Of a stretch of DNA of 64,000 nucleotides, positions 35,361-45,870 are shown one piece after another; position 1 is the first letter of the stretch, and each line of letters starts with the position of its first letter. The notes beneath the pieces were generated by a model that had not been told where the DNA came from, made no database searches, and was given only the letters and a program-made list of their open reading frames with translations. The position numbers and the translations under genes were made by a program. The stretch spans positions 48,007 to 112,006 of the forward strand of contig JAHREW010000019.1 of the NCBI GenBank assembly GCA_020883125.1, in the 5' to 3' direction. This DNA comes from Microcoleus sp. CAWBG506. Lineage in GTDB: Bacteria > Cyanobacteriota > Cyanobacteriia > Cyanobacteriales > Microcoleaceae.

Positions 35361-36267
35361 TCTTCACACCATAAATTTCAACCATTATCAAACCAAATTC
35401 TTGCAGCAAAACTGTTTCCCAGACACCTTTATTGCAATATCTTATATTTTGACGTGCCAACAATCACTTTATCGAAACGGAGTTCCTGTGTTAATTTTGC
35501 TAGATTTTACGGATTTGGGTTGGGCTTTGGGGATGGTGGCGATCGCGATCGGGCTTTCGGCTTGGCAGGAATTGGGAATGTCCGGGTCGATCGCGATCGC
35601 GGCGGGACGCACCCTGATCCAGTTAATTTTAGTCGGCTACGTGCTGGCAGTCGTATTTGACCCCAATGCTAAAAATCCTTGGCTGGTTTTAGCAGTCTTA
35701 GCAATCATGGTGACAACAGCTAGCGTAGTAGCCACCAACCGCATCAGCAAAAAAATCAAAAACTTACTACCTTTAGTTTCGGGTTCAATTTTGATCGGCA
35801 CAGCCTTGACTTTGGCCTATACAAATTTGCTCATCCTACAACCTGAGCCTTGGTACGAACCACAATACCTGATTCCTTTAGCGGGGATGATATTAGGAAA
35901 TGCCATGAATTCCGGGGCGATCGCCGGCGAAAGACTTGTCAGTACAATTAATGGCAGCCAGTTAGAAATAGAAACCCATCTGAGTTTAGGAGCCACCCCC
36001 CAGCAAGCAGTCAAGCAGTATCGCAAAGATGCTATTAAAGCTGGATTAATCCCCACTTTAAATACAATGACGGTTGTGGGAATTGTGGCTTTGCCCGGTA
36101 TGATGACAGGTCAAATGCTCAGTGGTGTTGCCCCTCTGGATGCAGCATCTTACCAGATTTTGATTATGTTTGTGTTAGCGCTGGCAACTTTAATCGCAAC
36201 TTTGCTATTGACTGAGGGATTGTGCCGGAGGTTTTTCAATCAAGATGCACAATTGATTAAATGGTAA
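35338..36267 (+). CDS. FetB/UPF0014-family ABC transporter permease
   Basis: GRTLIQLILVGYVLAVVF, IPLAGMILGNAMNSGAIAGERL, TLNTMTVVGIVALPGMMTGQMLSGVAPLDAASYQI. True start probably GTG near 35488. Confidence 0.85.
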   Translation: MRGGTLFTLHTINFNHYQTKFLQQNCFPDTFIAISYILTCQQSLYRNGVPVLILLDFTDLGWALGMVAIAIGLSAWQELGMSGSIAIAAGRTLIQLILVGYVLAVVFDPNAKNPWLVLAVLAIMVTTASVVATNRISKKIKNLLPLVSGSILIGTALTLAYTNLLILQPEPWYEPQYLIPLAGMILGNAMNSGAIAGERLVSTINGSQLEIETHLSLGATPQQAVKQYRKDAIKAGLIPTLNTMTVVGIVALPGMMTGQMLSGVAPLDAASYQILIMFVLALATLIATLLLTEGLCRRFFNQDAQLIKW

Positions 36268-36435
36268 TTGGGAATTGGACATGGGGAATGAGGAGACGGC
36301 AGTGCCGTTTCCCTACTATGATTAATTGTAGGGAGACGGCAGTGCAGTCTCCTGGCTGTGAGTAATATTAATTCCGATGCTTATCTTGTGAGGTATGCTT
36401 ATAGCCCGCCCTAGTCATCACTAAGCAGAATAACT

Positions 36436-37056
36436 ATGATTCAAATAGCAACTAAAACGCTAACTTTTGAAGAATTTGCGGAATGGAAACCAGAAAACGG
36501 ACGTTATGAACTGCACAACCGAGGGATTATTGAAATAGCCCAGCCACCGGGAAAACATGAAGAAGTCATCGGTTTCTTAGCCTCGGAATTAACTATTGAA
36601 TTTGTTAGGCTAAACCGGCTGTACCTCATTCCCGGACAAGCATTAGTTAAGCCCCCAGAAAACGAATCAGCTTATTCGCCCGATATTCTGATCTTAAATC
36701 GTCCGAATTTAGCATCAGAACCTCTGTGGAAAAAATTCTCCACTGTGACTCAAGGGGCATCAATTCCGCTGGTTGTTGAAGTCGTTAGCACGAATTGGCA
36801 AGATGACTACATCAAAAAAGTAGGTGAATACGAACTAATCGGGATTCTTGAATACTGGATTGTGGATGATCTCGGTTTGGGCGGCCGCAGATTTATTGGT
36901 AATCCCAAGCAACCGACTATTTCGATTTACCGGTTGATTGATGGCGAGTATGAAATTAGCCTATTTCGGGGAGACGATCGGATTGAGTCGCCAACTTTCC
37001 CTGAGTTGAATTTGACGGCGCAACAGGTTTTTCAAGCTGGATTAATTGCGGAGTAA
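36436..37056 (+). CDS. Uma2/DUF820-family protein
   Basis: MIQIATKTLTFEEFAEWKPENGRYELHNRGIIE...YSPDILIL...LVVEVVSTNWQDDYIKKVGEYELIGILEYWIVD. Confidence 0.9.
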   Translation: MIQIATKTLTFEEFAEWKPENGRYELHNRGIIEIAQPPGKHEEVIGFLASELTIEFVRLNRLYLIPGQALVKPPENESAYSPDILILNRPNLASEPLWKKFSTVTQGASIPLVVEVVSTNWQDDYIKKVGEYELIGILEYWIVDDLGLGGRRFIGNPKQPTISIYRLIDGEYEISLFRGDDRIESPTFPELNLTAQQVFQAGLIAE

Positions 37057-37171
37057 CTCAACACCCTTGCCAAAATCTATTTGGTGGGTTAGCCGTGATT
37101 AAATATTTACCGATTAGTGGCTTCAATTCATCGCCTCCGCCAACCCACGCTAAAATCTGTTCCAATCCCAA

Positions 37172-39085
37172 CTAATTGCCGTGAGTGCCAATGCGCTTAC
37201 CATCGCCATCGTACACTTGCATGGGAATATTGGCGTTATCACCGATCGCCTCCAAGGCCTTTTGCAGAGTTTCAACGTGCTTTTCCACAGCTTGACGAGT
37301 CTTGGTAGCGTTGTTATAGTCGGCTTGAATGAAAATTTGTTGCAGTTTCTGCACGTAATCGGGAGTCATCTGCACCGCAATCAAATCTTTGCTAACAGTA
37401 TAGTCGCAAATCTTGGGATTCCCCTTGCAAGTTTTATCTAAATCTGTGCGGGCTTTTTGTAAAGTCCTTTCTTCCTGCAACTTAACTTCTGCTTCGTGCA
37501 AATAAGTTCTATAGGAAGGCACCAGTGGTTTGGTTTTCAAGTAATAAGAAGTTGTGGGAGGAACTTGGGCTGCATAACTCAAGGCTCGACGCCAGTGTTC
37601 TGATGCTTGAAACCAAGCATTTCGATCCTCAAAAATTCTCGCTTGAGCAGCTAGTGTTACTGCTTGAGTATAGGCATCTTCTGCGATTTGTTCGACTTGT
37701 TTTCGCTCGCTAGCTTCTGATAGTTTGGTTTCGTATTGAGGAATCAGGGATTTCGCTTGTTCGTAAGATTCGGTATTGGTGGAAATTTCTGATAGCTTGT
37801 CGAGGGATTTTTGCCAATTTGCTTGCACTTGTTCCCAACTTTCTGCTTGCTGAGCTACTATAGCGCGGGCTTCTGCTATTTTGGCTGTCTTTTTGGCATC
37901 TAGCAGTTGGTTTTCGGCTTTTTTTTCTGTGGTTAACTGTCTATTTCCCTTTGCTAATTTTTGGCGATATTCCTTTAACTTTTGCTGAGCAAAGGGATAA
38001 GCTGTGCTGTTTTGGGGAATTTCTTTTAGTTTGGCGATCGCACTTTGCCACAGAGACTGGGATTCTTGCCAATTCTGTGCACTATGGGGCGGATTTTCGG
38101 TTATTTCTGCGGCGGATACTGCCAGTCTCGCGGCATCTACTGCCAAGTTTAAATTCTGACTTTGCCTGCGGTATCTGTCAAGTTCGTCTTCAGCTTTGCC
38201 GTGATGAATTGACCAAAATGGAATAGGTTCTAAAAGGGCGATCGCCTGTTTTAACTGTTCTTGCGCTGCTTCGGGAGTATTGTCAACTTTTGAAGTTTTG
38301 AGCGTCCTCGCTGAATTATCGCTTAACTGTTTAGCATCAGCCAATGGGGTACACTCGCCGATAACGCAAGGGCGACTCAGTAAGTAATAAACGCCTCCCA
38401 AAACTACGATCGCCACACTAGAAATAGCTACTACAGCTAAGCTCACAAACGGTGAATGCTTGGCTTTTTTGGTGACGGTGACTGGTTCTAAATCCAGCGG
38501 ATCGAAGGGATTTAGATCGCTATCTGTCGGTATTGCTGAGACTTTAAAGGCGATCGGTTCCTCATGGTTGGGAGTCTCCCACACATCGGGAAAAGTTTCC
38601 TCAAACCATGGGTTTCCATCGTCTGTTTCCGAGGGCGACTCACCAGCTACATCCGGTACCTGAGTTGTCTCCGTTGTCTGCTGCGTCTCCGCTACTCTAA
38701 GTACGATCGCACTTTCCGTTGAATCTGCGGGTATTGCTGTGGCTTTTTGCCGTATTTCCACTGTTTTTGTCCTTGACAAAACAGGGCGATTCATGGTAAA
38801 AGAATGAAACGAATAGGGCTGTTTTTGCCCGGTAATTTTCAGGCAAAGTCCAATCTGTTGAATAGATTGGGGTTGCAATTCCAGAATTGCTGCTTCTAGC
38901 ACCGCAAAAGTTTGTTTAGCTTTGAGAACCAAACTGCGCGGATGTTCTCCAACTACGGTTAAAGATGCTTCTTGAAAATCGCAGCTTAGATAAAGTGGTA
39001 AATTTTTCAAGCCGGCTGCTTGTAAATGTTTATGTAAATCTACTTCGAGAATTTCCGATCTGCTTTGTCGCGCTGCTACTTTCAT
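37172..39085 (-). CDS. Hypothetical protein with single TM and long coiled-coil/helical repeats
   Basis: TM SPFVSLAVVAISSVAIVVLGGVYYLL; repeated SWEQVQANWQKSLDKLSEI-like units. Confidence 0.75.
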   Translation of the reverse strand: MKVAARQSRSEILEVDLHKHLQAAGLKNLPLYLSCDFQEASLTVVGEHPRSLVLKAKQTFAVLEAAILELQPQSIQQIGLCLKITGQKQPYSFHSFTMNRPVLSRTKTVEIRQKATAIPADSTESAIVLRVAETQQTTETTQVPDVAGESPSETDDGNPWFEETFPDVWETPNHEEPIAFKVSAIPTDSDLNPFDPLDLEPVTVTKKAKHSPFVSLAVVAISSVAIVVLGGVYYLLSRPCVIGECTPLADAKQLSDNSARTLKTSKVDNTPEAAQEQLKQAIALLEPIPFWSIHHGKAEDELDRYRRQSQNLNLAVDAARLAVSAAEITENPPHSAQNWQESQSLWQSAIAKLKEIPQNSTAYPFAQQKLKEYRQKLAKGNRQLTTEKKAENQLLDAKKTAKIAEARAIVAQQAESWEQVQANWQKSLDKLSEISTNTESYEQAKSLIPQYETKLSEASERKQVEQIAEDAYTQAVTLAAQARIFEDRNAWFQASEHWRRALSYAAQVPPTTSYYLKTKPLVPSYRTYLHEAEVKLQEERTLQKARTDLDKTCKGNPKICDYTVSKDLIAVQMTPDYVQKLQQIFIQADYNNATKTRQAVEKHVETLQKALEAIGDNANIPMQVYDGDGKRIGTHGN

Positions 39086-39168
39086 ATTAATTATTCCTTA
39101 CGATCTCACCACACTAACAATTTTGAATTTGATGTTTGAAATTTTCTATTTCTCGGTTGTCTGTGTTC

Positions 39169-39265
39169 AATAGGACTTACGCAGTATGGGCTGCTATGCC
39201 ATAATTTGAGGTGCTTGGCAACCTTTGTGAATGACAGCATCATGTTGAAATTCGTAAGTCCTATT
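39169..39265. repeat. MITE-like element, 97 bp
   Basis: aataggacttacg ... cgtaagtcctatt perfect 13-bp terminal inverted repeats. Confidence 0.65.
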
Positions 39266-39312
39266 AATTTGGCGGCAACGCACTTCTAGGGGAGAGCATC
39301 CCGATTTTGTAA

Positions 39313-39388
39313 GTAAGGGCGAAGCATGACCGCAGACAATTTATTAGTAATAACCAAACATTTACAGCGGTCATGCTTCGCCCCTACG
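39313..39388. repeat. Dispersed inverted-repeat element, copy 1
   Basis: gtaagggcgaagcatgaccgcagacaatttattagtaataaccaaacatttacagcggtcatgcttcgcccctac; reverse-complement-like copy at 50605-50675. Confidence 0.85.
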
Positions 39389-39451
39389 AATGTATTTACA
39401 CTCATTGAGATGCACCCTTCTAGGGTAAGTCTAAAATCTAAAATTTTCATT

Positions 39452-40120
39452 TTAAAATCGTAATTTTTCTCCATAACTTTCGCTGTAATAAACTCGATCC
39501 CAATTAAAACGTCCGCCGTATTTTTTGAAAGGTTCTTGTGCATAGCCAAGGGGAAGTAAACAACAAACATCTACTTCTTCGGGAATGTTAAAGGCTTCTT
39601 TCACCTTGGAGGCTACAAAACCTTCCATGGGACAACTGTCCACCCCAAAACTTTTGGCTGCAATCATTAAATGAGCTACAGCTAACATTGTATGGCGATT
39701 TGTCCAAGCTTCTAAGGAGTCAAAACTAGGATGAGACTCGAACAATTGCGGGATTGCGGCGCGTATATAATCGGCTAAAGTGTCATTGACACCACCGACG
39801 GCTTTACCCAATTCAATGACGGCTTCAATATTTTCGGGTTGAGAAGCGCGCCGATCGCCACAGCAAATTAATACGATTGGGGCTTCTACAACTTGGCGCT
39901 GATCGAAAGCACAGGCTTTTAATTTTTCCTTACTTGTTTGGTCTTGGAGTATGATGAACCGCCAAGGCTGCAAGTTGTAACCGGAAGGCGATCGCACTCC
40001 CAAGCGCAAAATTTCTTTGAGAATTTCTGGTGGAATTAGATCGGATCTGAAACTGCGGGCAGCCCGGCGGCTTTCGATGGCTGTTTTGACATTAATTGAA
40101 GGCTGCATTTCAATATTCAT
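39452..40120 (-). CDS. Nitroreductase-family protein
   Basis: AIESRRAARSFRSDLIPPEILKEILRLGVRSPSGYNLQPWRFIIL...CCLLPLGYAQE. Confidence 0.92.
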   Translation of the reverse strand: MNIEMQPSINVKTAIESRRAARSFRSDLIPPEILKEILRLGVRSPSGYNLQPWRFIILQDQTSKEKLKACAFDQRQVVEAPIVLICCGDRRASQPENIEAVIELGKAVGGVNDTLADYIRAAIPQLFESHPSFDSLEAWTNRHTMLAVAHLMIAAKSFGVDSCPMEGFVASKVKEAFNIPEEVDVCCLLPLGYAQEPFKKYGGRFNWDRVYYSESYGEKLRF

Positions 40121-40193
40121 GGGTTATGGGTTATGGGTTATTCGTTATTAGAACAACAAATAACAACTTTAACTGCTTTTCGTGTCAACTGAC

Positions 40194-41177
40194 TTATCCT
40201 AACCCCAACTCGCGCTTGAGCAAATTAATCGACTTAGAACCGATGTAATTTTCGCAGCATACCAGTTGGGGCGGACGAATAATATCTTCTCTGGCGGCGT
40301 TAATCGCAGCTTTTACTGTAGCAAAACTTGGTTGGTCGCAAAAGATTGTTCTGGCCGATCGCACGATCGAGTTAATTTTGTAGGTATCTGACAGCAGCGC
40401 CGTCATCACCAGCAAATCCTCTCCCCGGAAACTGTGAATGATCACTTCAGTCGATCGCAACATACCAGGGCTGAGACTGACTAAACCCAAATAACTATCT
40501 TTCGGCAAATCCCCGACTAACTTAATCTCCTGAACATAATCGTAAATGTCCACGGGAATAACTCGCACAGAACGAGGTGCCGCGATCGATTCTGCTTGTC
40601 CGATAAAATAACGACTCGTGATCACAGTACCCGAAGAGATTTGATCCAAAAAAGTACCCAAATCTTCCATCGCCACCAACTGTATGGGGATACGCAGAGC
40701 TTGTTCAAGTTCTTTCGCCATCAACTCTCCTACGCCGATGTCTTCTGCGGGGGCTGTGACGAGCACCCGCGCGCTGCACCGGAGACGCCAGTCAATTTCG
40801 GCCAAAAATAATTCCCTGGCTTGGTTGAGGCTACAGCCCTGTCCCAGCATTTGATCCAGGCTTTCTTGCACTATCTGGTTTGCCAGAGGATATTCATCCA
40901 GGATGGGAGATTTGAGTTTACTGCCACCTTCGTGGCCTTGAGCCCGCACGTAAATGCCCGATCCGGCTTGAGCTTCCACCAGTCCAGTATTTTCTAGCTG
41001 TCGGTAGACTTTGCTGATGGTGTTGCGGTGCAAACCAGTCTGCATGGCTAGTTGTCTGGTACTGGGTAAGCGGTGTCCAGGTGGAAATTGTCGCGAGGCG
41101 ATCGCAAACCTGATTTGATTGAACAGTTGCGTGGAGGCTGGAATATCGCTATCTGTTTGAATATGAAATTGAACCAT
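40194..41177 (-). CDS. GntR-family transcriptional regulator
   Basis: ASTQLFNQIRFAIASRQFPPGHRLPSTRQLAMQTGLHRNTISKVYRQLENTGLVEAQAGSGIYV. Confidence 0.93.
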   Translation of the reverse strand: MVQFHIQTDSDIPASTQLFNQIRFAIASRQFPPGHRLPSTRQLAMQTGLHRNTISKVYRQLENTGLVEAQAGSGIYVRAQGHEGGSKLKSPILDEYPLANQIVQESLDQMLGQGCSLNQARELFLAEIDWRLRCSARVLVTAPAEDIGVGELMAKELEQALRIPIQLVAMEDLGTFLDQISSGTVITSRYFIGQAESIAAPRSVRVIPVDIYDYVQEIKLVGDLPKDSYLGLVSLSPGMLRSTEVIIHSFRGEDLLVMTALLSDTYKINSIVRSARTIFCDQPSFATVKAAINAAREDIIRPPQLVCCENYIGSKSINLLKRELGLG

Positions 41178-41271
41178 ATTAAAGTATCCGAGGATTTCTA
41201 ATTAGTATTTTTATAGGTTGAGTACCGCGCATATCATGCCTCGGATATCTCTGTCTATAGCATAATCTGAT

Positions 41272-41745
41272 TTGGTCTATCTGCTACGGCTGTTTTGCTT
41301 AGTTTGCGATCGGGCTGATTGTTCAGGTACTTTCAAGTACCTGAATATTTACCAACTACCAATACTTTCAGCCATTAATTACCAGATTTCTAGCTATCAA
41401 CGTCTTTGGGGACGTAAAATTTCGGACTTGGCGTTTGGGGAATTTCTACAAATTATTGAATGGGTTGCCAATAAAAAAGATAAGCAAATCGTCTTTATAG
41501 ATCGGTGGTATCCATCTAGTAAGACTTGTTCAAACTGTGGACACGTTCTGAAAGAATTGGATTTATCGGTGAGAGAATGGCGCTTGAGGTCATGTCAATC
41601 GATCAATGGACGAGATGAAAACGCGGCCCAAAATATTTGTGCGGTTGGGGCATCAACCGTTAAGTTAGGTGATGTTAGACAGGCCATGCCTGCAATCGCT
41701 GTTTTACCTTAGAATCCCCGCGCGTTTACGCGCCCGGAGTATGTC
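41272..41745 (+). mobile_element. 5'-truncated IS200/IS605 TnpB (C-terminal RuvC/zinc-finger part) with right end
   Basis: ISDLAFGEFLQIIEWVANKKDKQIVFIDRWYPSSKTCSNCGHVLKELDLSVREWRLRSCQSINGRDENAAQNICAVG; followed by agaatccccgcgcgtttacgcgcccggagtatgtc element end. Confidence 0.9.
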
Positions 41746-43429
41746 AATCTCCGATTTCCATCTCGATTCCTGTTTTCCTCCCAATCAGCAGATAAGTCCG
41801 CATTTCCCCTTTGCCTTTAATCTCGATCTCGCCGCGATATTCAAATTCATATTTATCATGCAGCAACTTATGAGTATAGTGGCTGACTTGAATCCGACCT
41901 GGTATGCCATGAGATTCCATGCGGCTAGCTGTATTCACCGCATTTCCCCACAAATCGTAAATAAATTTTTTAGTACCAATGACTCCTGCTACAACCGAGC
42001 CGCTATTAATGCCGATGCGGAGGTCAAAGTTCGAGTCTAGCTTCACATTTAACTCCTTAATTGCTACTAGCATATCCAGTGCCATTTCGGCGATCGCCTC
42101 AGCATGATCTGGCCGTTCGATCGGAATGCCACCTGCTACCATGTAAGCATCCCCGATCGTCTTAATTTTTTCTAAACCATGCTTTTCTGTTAATTTGTCG
42201 AAAGTTGAGAAAATTTCATTGAGCAAGTACACCAATTTAGTCGCCGACATCATGGTAGAAATTTGAGTAAAATTCACCAAATCAGCAAACAGGACAGTGG
42301 TGTGTTCAAACTTGTCAGCAATCACCCCCGGTTGGGACTTCAATCTGTCAGCGATCGCCTCTGGTAAAATATTTAGCAATAAACCATTAGTTTTTTCCTG
42401 TTCTTTCCTGAGAGCCGATTCAATCCGCTTACGTTTTGTGATGTCATGAAAAAACACAGAAATGCCGTCATGGGAAGGAAACATCCTAACTTCCAACCAA
42501 ACTTTTAAATGACGATAATATTTTTCAAAACTCATTCCCACTTGTCTAGATACAGCTTCCTGAAACTCTTTGTAAAATACTGAACTAAACAAATCTGGAA
42601 ACTCTTCCCAGATATTTTTACCAAAAATTTCTTCAGGTTTGCAATCCAAAAAATTCGCAGCTTTGTAATTGACATAAGTAAATCGCCAATGCGGATCTAA
42701 AGCAAAAAAAGCATCGCTCATTCCTTCTAAAAAACTCACAATTTGCTCATCCGAAGCGTGCAACTTTGCTTCTACTTGCTTATGCCTTTTTATGGCTCGG
42801 TTTAACTTAACTAAATTAATCCGCAACTCCATTTGAGTGATTACTTGTCTTCCTAAAACTCTCAGCGCTTCTAACTGTTCTGGAGTCAGTTGGCGAGGGA
42901 CTGTATCGATCGCACACAAAGTCCCAATCGGAAAACCATCAGCAGTTACTAAAGGAGTTCCAGCATAAAATCGAATATTTGGATCGGAAGTGACTAAAGG
43001 ATTCCCAGCGAAACGAGGGTCTTCTGTAACGTCTGGTATAACTAGCAATTCATTCGGGTTTAAAATAGTATGAGCACAAAATGCTAGTTCTCTGGGAGTT
43101 TCTTTTGCGTCTAAACCAACTCTTGATTTAAACCATTGTCGATTAGAATCAACCAAACTAACTAAAGCAATAGGAGTACCGCAAATGTGGGATGCCAAAG
43201 CTGTTAAATCATCAAAAGCTCCTTCGGCATCTGTGTCGAGAATATCATAGCTATGAAGTGCTTTTAGTCTTTCTTCTTCATTGCTAGGCAAGGGTGCAGC
43301 TTGCATGGGTGGCGGTGCGGATACAGATTTCCGAAAAATGCTCGCAACTGTCGCTGCTGCCATTTTTTGCACTTGTGCTACCAGCCTTTCTACTAGCATT
43401 AAAAAATCCACCTTCCAAGCTTTGTTCAT
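41744..43429 (-). CDS. GAF-PAS-class III adenylate/guanylate cyclase
   Basis: GAF (ALASHICGTPIALVSLVDSNRQWFKSRVGL), PAS (SDAFFALDPHWRFTYVN), cyclase (HTTVLFADLVNFTQISTMM...IKTIGDAYMVAGGIP...RIGINSGSVVAGVIGTKKFIYDLWGNAVNTASRME). Confidence 0.95.
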   Translation of the reverse strand: MNKAWKVDFLMLVERLVAQVQKMAAATVASIFRKSVSAPPPMQAAPLPSNEEERLKALHSYDILDTDAEGAFDDLTALASHICGTPIALVSLVDSNRQWFKSRVGLDAKETPRELAFCAHTILNPNELLVIPDVTEDPRFAGNPLVTSDPNIRFYAGTPLVTADGFPIGTLCAIDTVPRQLTPEQLEALRVLGRQVITQMELRINLVKLNRAIKRHKQVEAKLHASDEQIVSFLEGMSDAFFALDPHWRFTYVNYKAANFLDCKPEEIFGKNIWEEFPDLFSSVFYKEFQEAVSRQVGMSFEKYYRHLKVWLEVRMFPSHDGISVFFHDITKRKRIESALRKEQEKTNGLLLNILPEAIADRLKSQPGVIADKFEHTTVLFADLVNFTQISTMMSATKLVYLLNEIFSTFDKLTEKHGLEKIKTIGDAYMVAGGIPIERPDHAEAIAEMALDMLVAIKELNVKLDSNFDLRIGINSGSVVAGVIGTKKFIYDLWGNAVNTASRMESHGIPGRIQVSHYTHKLLHDKYEFEYRGEIEIKGKGEMRTYLLIGRKTGIEMEIGD

Positions 43430-43488
43430 ATTTATCTTGTTTCACACCCAATTTAACAGCACAAGTAAACCTCTATTTTGAGATGTAC

Positions 43489-44877
43489 TTACGCATTTAC
43501 CGTAACTAAATTTTCAATTTCTAAAGCCTCAGCAGGCAATTTTGCAGTCAAAACTTCTCTCCCCCTGTCTGTTACGAGTATATCATCTTCAATCCTAATT
43601 CCCCGAACATCTGCAAATTTTTCTAACTCGTCCCACTTTACACAATCTTTATATTTAATCCGAGTTTCGGCATTGTGCAAAATAGCCGGAACCTGATAAA
43701 ATCCAGGTTCGATAGATACAAGCATTCCCTCCTGTAAAACTCGATTTAACCGCAGGAATCCCAAACCAAAACGACTGCTTCTAACTCTCCCTGTTTCATA
43801 GCCAGCCAAATCGCCTAAATCTTCCATATCATGAACATCTAAACCAATTAAATGTCCAATGCCATGCACAAAAAATAGGGCGTGAGCATCCCTAGCCACC
43901 AAATCTTCAACATCACCTTGCAAAATACCCAAATCAACCAATCCAGCCGCCATAGTCTTAGCAGCTAACAGATGAATATCTTGGTATTCAACACCCGGAC
44001 TAATCTTGTCAATACAAGCATCGTGGGCTGCCAAAACCAAATCATAAATGGCGCGCTGAGTCGGAGAAAATTTTCCAGAAACAGGCCAAGTGCGAGTCAC
44101 ATCTGCTGCCCACCCCATTGCTGTTTCTGCACCAACATCTGCTAATAGTAAATCTCCGGTTTGTAGCGAATTGTGATAATGTTCGCTGTGCAGAACTTCT
44201 CCGTGTACGGTGACAATACTTGGATAAGCAGTGGTCATATTTTGTGATATAATCGCACTTTCCATTGCAGCACGAACACCAGCTTCGATTTGAGCTGTGG
44301 GAGTGGCGGCCATTCCGGCTTTGTGAGCTGCCACGGTGACAGCAGCCGCTGCTCGTAATTCTGCCAAACTTGCAGCATCTTGGGTGAGACGAAGTGATAT
44401 AATTGCCTTGGTTAGTTCTAGGTCAATGCCTGCGGATGATTGAGATGGTGTCAAAGGGCGATCGAGCATTTGTGACTGTTGCAACTGAATCAAACTATCT
44501 TGAACGGGTATAGTTGCTGCATCAGTCGATCGCGATTTCAACTCGGCCATGGGAAAATCAGCAGCAGCCCCAATTAGTGTCGCAATTTCCGCTCTTTTCG
44601 GCATTTCTCCATGCCACAGCGTGCTACTAGGAAGTGCGTCATCCATGAACAGTTCTAATCTGCCAAATTCTAAACGAATAGCCGCATTTTCTAAGGGCAA
44701 ACCCGCAAAATAGAGAAAGTGACTGCTGGCACGAAAGGGGAACTTGAGAGCCGGATAATTACGAGAAATACTGCGCCCTGACCAGAGAATTACCGGAAAA
44801 TCAATTAAATTCGCCAGTTTTTGTCTGCGCTGACGCAAAGCAGTTGTTAACAAATCGTAATTATTGAAGTTTTGCAT
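43489..44877 (-). CDS. pepP: M24 aminopeptidase P (Xaa-Pro aminopeptidase)
   Basis: GDLLLADVGAETAMGWAADVTRTWPVSGKFSPTQRAIYDLVL, FFVHGIGHLIGLDVHD, EGMLVSIEPGFY. Confidence 0.93.
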   Translation of the reverse strand: MQNFNNYDLLTTALRQRRQKLANLIDFPVILWSGRSISRNYPALKFPFRASSHFLYFAGLPLENAAIRLEFGRLELFMDDALPSSTLWHGEMPKRAEIATLIGAAADFPMAELKSRSTDAATIPVQDSLIQLQQSQMLDRPLTPSQSSAGIDLELTKAIISLRLTQDAASLAELRAAAAVTVAAHKAGMAATPTAQIEAGVRAAMESAIISQNMTTAYPSIVTVHGEVLHSEHYHNSLQTGDLLLADVGAETAMGWAADVTRTWPVSGKFSPTQRAIYDLVLAAHDACIDKISPGVEYQDIHLLAAKTMAAGLVDLGILQGDVEDLVARDAHALFFVHGIGHLIGLDVHDMEDLGDLAGYETGRVRSSRFGLGFLRLNRVLQEGMLVSIEPGFYQVPAILHNAETRIKYKDCVKWDELEKFADVRGIRIEDDILVTDRGREVLTAKLPAEALEIENLVTVNA

Positions 44878-44949
44878 TAATGTGCGATCGGCTATATTGA
44901 CTATTTTATATTCTATACTTTAAAATTTAAGTAAAATCATTAAAAAACC

Positions 44950-45393
44950 ATGCGAACTTATCATAAAACCCATTATAGTTCCGTTCAAGCGCGGGATTGG
45001 CCGATCGCACATTTGCCTGGATTGAGCAACGAAAACCAATCTCAACTAGAAGAATGTGGAATTAGCACCACCGCGCAACTAATTCGTATGACTAAAACAC
45101 CGACGGCGAAAGTATTGCTAGCACATCAGTTGCAGATTGACATTAGATATGTTAACAAATGGGTAGCGATGGCAAATTTAGCTCGAATTCCGAGTGTAGG
45201 ATGTGAGTATTGCGGGCTGCTACTCCACGCAGGCGTTGCTTCTCCGGCTCAACTAGCCGAAATGCCCGTGGGAAGACTACACCAGCAAATTTTGAGACTT
45301 CATGTAGCGACAATGCAGCGGAACGATTTGACTCCTTCAGTCGATCGTGTGCAAAAATGGATTCAAGATGCTAAATTAGTCATTAGTCATTAG
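44950..45393 (+). CDS. DUF4332-like helix-hairpin-helix protein
   Basis: LPGLSNENQSQLEECGISTTAQLIRMTKTPTAKVLLAHQLQIDIRYVNKWVAMANLARIPSVGCEYCGLLLHAGVASPAQLAEM. Confidence 0.8.
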   Translation: MRTYHKTHYSSVQARDWPIAHLPGLSNENQSQLEECGISTTAQLIRMTKTPTAKVLLAHQLQIDIRYVNKWVAMANLARIPSVGCEYCGLLLHAGVASPAQLAEMPVGRLHQQILRLHVATMQRNDLTPSVDRVQKWIQDAKLVISH

Positions 45394-45466
45394 TCATTAG
45401 TCATTAGTCATTAGTCATTAGTTATTAGTTATTTGTTACTTGTTATTTGTTACTTGTTATTTCTGT
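45372..45466. repeat. Heptamer short tandem repeats (TTAGTCA and variants)
   Basis: ttagtcattagtcattagtcattagtcattagtcattagttattagttatttgttacttgttatttg; begins inside the 3' end of the DUF4332 gene. Confidence 0.85.
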
Positions 45467-45508
45467 TGATTCTAATGCCCAATGCCCAATGCCCCATTTC
45501 CAAATATT

Positions 45509-45859
45509 ATGTCAATTCAAGTTTATGGAATCCCGAACTGTGGAACCTGCAAAAAAGCTTTCAAGTGGTTGGAAGATAGTGGAGTTACCTATGACTTCAT
45601 TAACACCAAAGAAAATCCACCGACTCGCGAGATGATTGAAAACTGGGTGAATTCTTTAGGTTTTCAACCAATGCGAAATACTTCCGGTCAATCTTACCGC
45701 GATTTGGGCGAAGTTCGGAATGATTGGACAAACAAAGAATGGATTGAGGCTTTTGCTAAAGATGCGATGCTGTTGAAACGTCCTCTTTTTGTCAAGGATG
45801 GAACAGCGGTTTTAGTAGGTTTCAAAACAGAAGTAATTCGCGAAAAATTGGGGGTTTAA
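45509..45859 (+). CDS. ArsC/Spx-family (thioredoxin-like, MgsR-type) protein
   Basis: MSIQVYGIPNCGTCKKAFKWLEDSGVTYDFINTKENPPTREMIENWV...LLKRPLFVKDGTAVLVGF. Confidence 0.88.
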   Translation: MSIQVYGIPNCGTCKKAFKWLEDSGVTYDFINTKENPPTREMIENWVNSLGFQPMRNTSGQSYRDLGEVRNDWTNKEWIEAFAKDAMLLKRPLFVKDGTAVLVGFKTEVIREKLGV

Positions 45860-45870
45860 ACAAGCTGAGT

